Source: Sphingobacteriia bacterium (GTDB lineage: Bacteria > Bacteroidota > Bacteroidia > Chitinophagales > Chitinophagaceae). Taken from it: a stretch of DNA of 19,100 nt. Shown here piece by piece: positions 18,541 through 19,100 of the stretch. The DNA lies in the NCBI GenBank assembly GCA_004294465.1, contig REAV01000079.1, forward strand, positions 1 through 19,100, read 5' to 3'. How positions within the stretch are numbered: the stretch's first letter is position 1; every line of letters begins with the position of its first letter. The position numbers were made by a program, and so were the translations under genes. The notes beneath the pieces were generated by a model. That model was given only the letters and a program-made list of their open reading frames with translations, ran no database searches and had not been told where the DNA came from.

Positions 18541-18573
18541 ATAAAAAAGCCGCCCCGGAAAATCGAGGCGGCT
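18541..18573 (-). terminator. Intrinsic terminator or attenuator after rplL
   Basis: A GC-rich stem pairs AGCCGCC (18548-18554 on the plus strand) with GGCGGCT (18567-18573). It is extended past one mismatch by about three further pairs around an AAAA loop. Read on the minus strand, it is followed by six T residues (18548-18543). It begins 21 bases after the rplL stop. In this position E. coli has a partial terminator that sets the ratio of ribosomal protein to polymerase message; the same role here is an inference. Confidence 0.88.
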
Positions 18574-18593
18574 GTATTTTTAGATGCTTACAA

Positions 18594-19006
18594 TTACTTT
18601 ACTTCAACTTCAGCACCTGCTTCTTTCAACTTAGCAACTAAATCGTCTGCTTCTGCTTTAGAAACACCTTCTTTTACTGCTTTAGGAGCTCCGTCTACTA
18701 AATCTTTAGCTTCTTTCAAACCTAAGCCAGTTAATTCTTTAACGATCTTAACTACGCCTAATTTGCTAGCACCTTAACGATTTTAACTACGCCTAATTTG
18801 CTAGCACCACCGCTTACCAAGATTACATCGAAAGATGTTTTCTCTTCTACAGCAGCAGCACCACCGCCATCTCCACCTGCACTTACTACTACTGCAGCAG
18901 CTGCTGGTTCGATACCGTAATCAGCTTTCAATACATCTGCTAATTCTTGAACTTCTTTTACTGTTAAGCTTACTAATGTTTCAGCTAATACTTTTACGTC
19001 TGCCAT
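18594..19006 (-). pseudogene. rplL: Ribosomal protein bL12 (L7/L12), frameshifted by a 35-base tandem duplication
   Basis: bL12 forms the flexible ribosomal stalk that recruits and activates translation factors. The first 78 codons encode a normal N-terminal dimerisation domain ([20 protein letters not shown]), an Ala/Gly hinge near 34-52, and the start of the factor-binding C-terminal domain ([21 protein letters not shown]). The frame then runs into the second copy of a 35-base repeat, reads VLAN and stops at codon 83. The rest of the C-terminal domain ([20 protein letters not shown] through to GAEVEVK, with stop TAA at 18596-18594) is intact in another frame. Removing one repeat copy gives 378 bases, or 125 residues, exactly the family length. 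As written, the gene cannot make a functional stalk. An assembly error is more likely than real loss, because the protein is normally essential. Confidence 0.93.
18739..18808. repeat. rplL: 35-base direct tandem duplication inside rplL
   Basis: Copy one is at 18739-18773 and copy two at 18774-18808, directly adjacent. They are identical except for one base (C at 18747, T at 18782). In the rplL reading frame this difference is AAG against AAA, both lysine. Because 35 is not a multiple of three, the extra copy changes the frame. Confidence 0.97.
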
Positions 19007-19020
19007 GTGTTTAAATTTTT

Positions 19021-19053
19021 TCCGTCTTCATTTTCTTTGATGAATCCGACGGA
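19021..19053 (-). other. Hairpin in the leader directly before rplL
   Basis: TCCGTC (19021-19026) pairs with GACGGA (19048-19053). After a three-base bulge, TTCAT (19027-19031) pairs with ATGAA (19040-19044), leaving an eight-base loop. In the minus-strand direction it is followed by A residues, not T, so it is not a standard terminator. It lies 14 bases before the rplL start, between rplL and the expected upstream rplJ, and may affect rplL translation or RNA processing. The remaining bases 19054-19100 hold no gene I can assign; if an rplJ tail is present, I cannot recognise it. Confidence 0.5.
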
Positions 19054-19100
19054 GGGTTTAAAAAAATTTTGCCATTATTTTCCCTCAGGCCTGGGTTATT

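Noticed and set aside
18739..18808. Programmed ribosomal frameshifting to rescue the duplicated rplL
   Set aside because: A -1 shift at the copy junction would rejoin the frame, but there is no slippery heptamer such as A AAA AAG and no evident downstream stimulator. The product would also carry a 12-residue insertion in the factor-binding domain.
1..19100. Mobile element, prophage, toxin-antitoxin, CRISPR or other defence system
   Set aside because: I found no transposase, integrase, terminal inverted repeats, regularly spaced repeats or nuclease genes. All recognisable genes are core or envelope genes with similar base composition.

Overview
The window looks like ordinary chromosomal DNA from a low-GC member of the Bacteroidota. 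It may be a chitinophagaceae-type aerobe, but family-level placement is an inference. The signs are the protein styles (RpoB, RpoC, an OmpH/Skp-like anchored protein, and a Gfo/Idh/MocA oxidoreductase with an EKP and a GHVERFNP motif), weak or absent Shine-Dalgarno sequences, and several upstream elements resembling the Bacteroidota -7 box TAnnTTTG. I see no tRNA, rRNA, insertion sequence, phage gene or CRISPR array.

Layout, plus strand (1-5280): the tail of a short-chain dehydrogenase, a 601-residue acyl-CoA dehydrogenase, then a tight cluster of a Gfo/Idh/MocA oxidoreductase, a polyprenyl-phosphate sugar-1-phosphate transferase with membrane segments, and a FemAB/GNAT-like acyltransferase of unknown substrate. 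The last three are nearly contiguous and probably form a surface-polysaccharide or envelope-glycan operon. Layout, minus strand (5277-10097, transcribed right to left): an OmpH-like protein, an amino-acid permease, a heptose-7-phosphate kinase (rfaE1/hldA), an isoaspartyl peptidase/asparaginase and ispD. The plus and minus blocks meet tail to tail with both stop codons inside one shared CTAG. Layout, minus strand (10180-19100): rplL, rpoB and rpoC in the conserved bacterial order, with a terminator after rplL and another after rpoC.

The one real anomaly is in rplL. A 35-base tandem duplication shifts the frame of this normally essential ribosomal gene. The two copies differ by one base that is silent in the rplL frame. 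Removing one copy restores a perfect 125-residue L7/L12. An assembly seam between strain variants is the most likely cause, but a genuine mutation cannot be excluded from the sequence alone.

I looked for an undescribed system and did not find one. The least characterised gene is the acyltransferase at 4360-5280. The most interesting regulatory layouts are a terminator hairpin whose T-tract touches the start codon of the permease, and the terminator/promoter region between rplL and rpoB.
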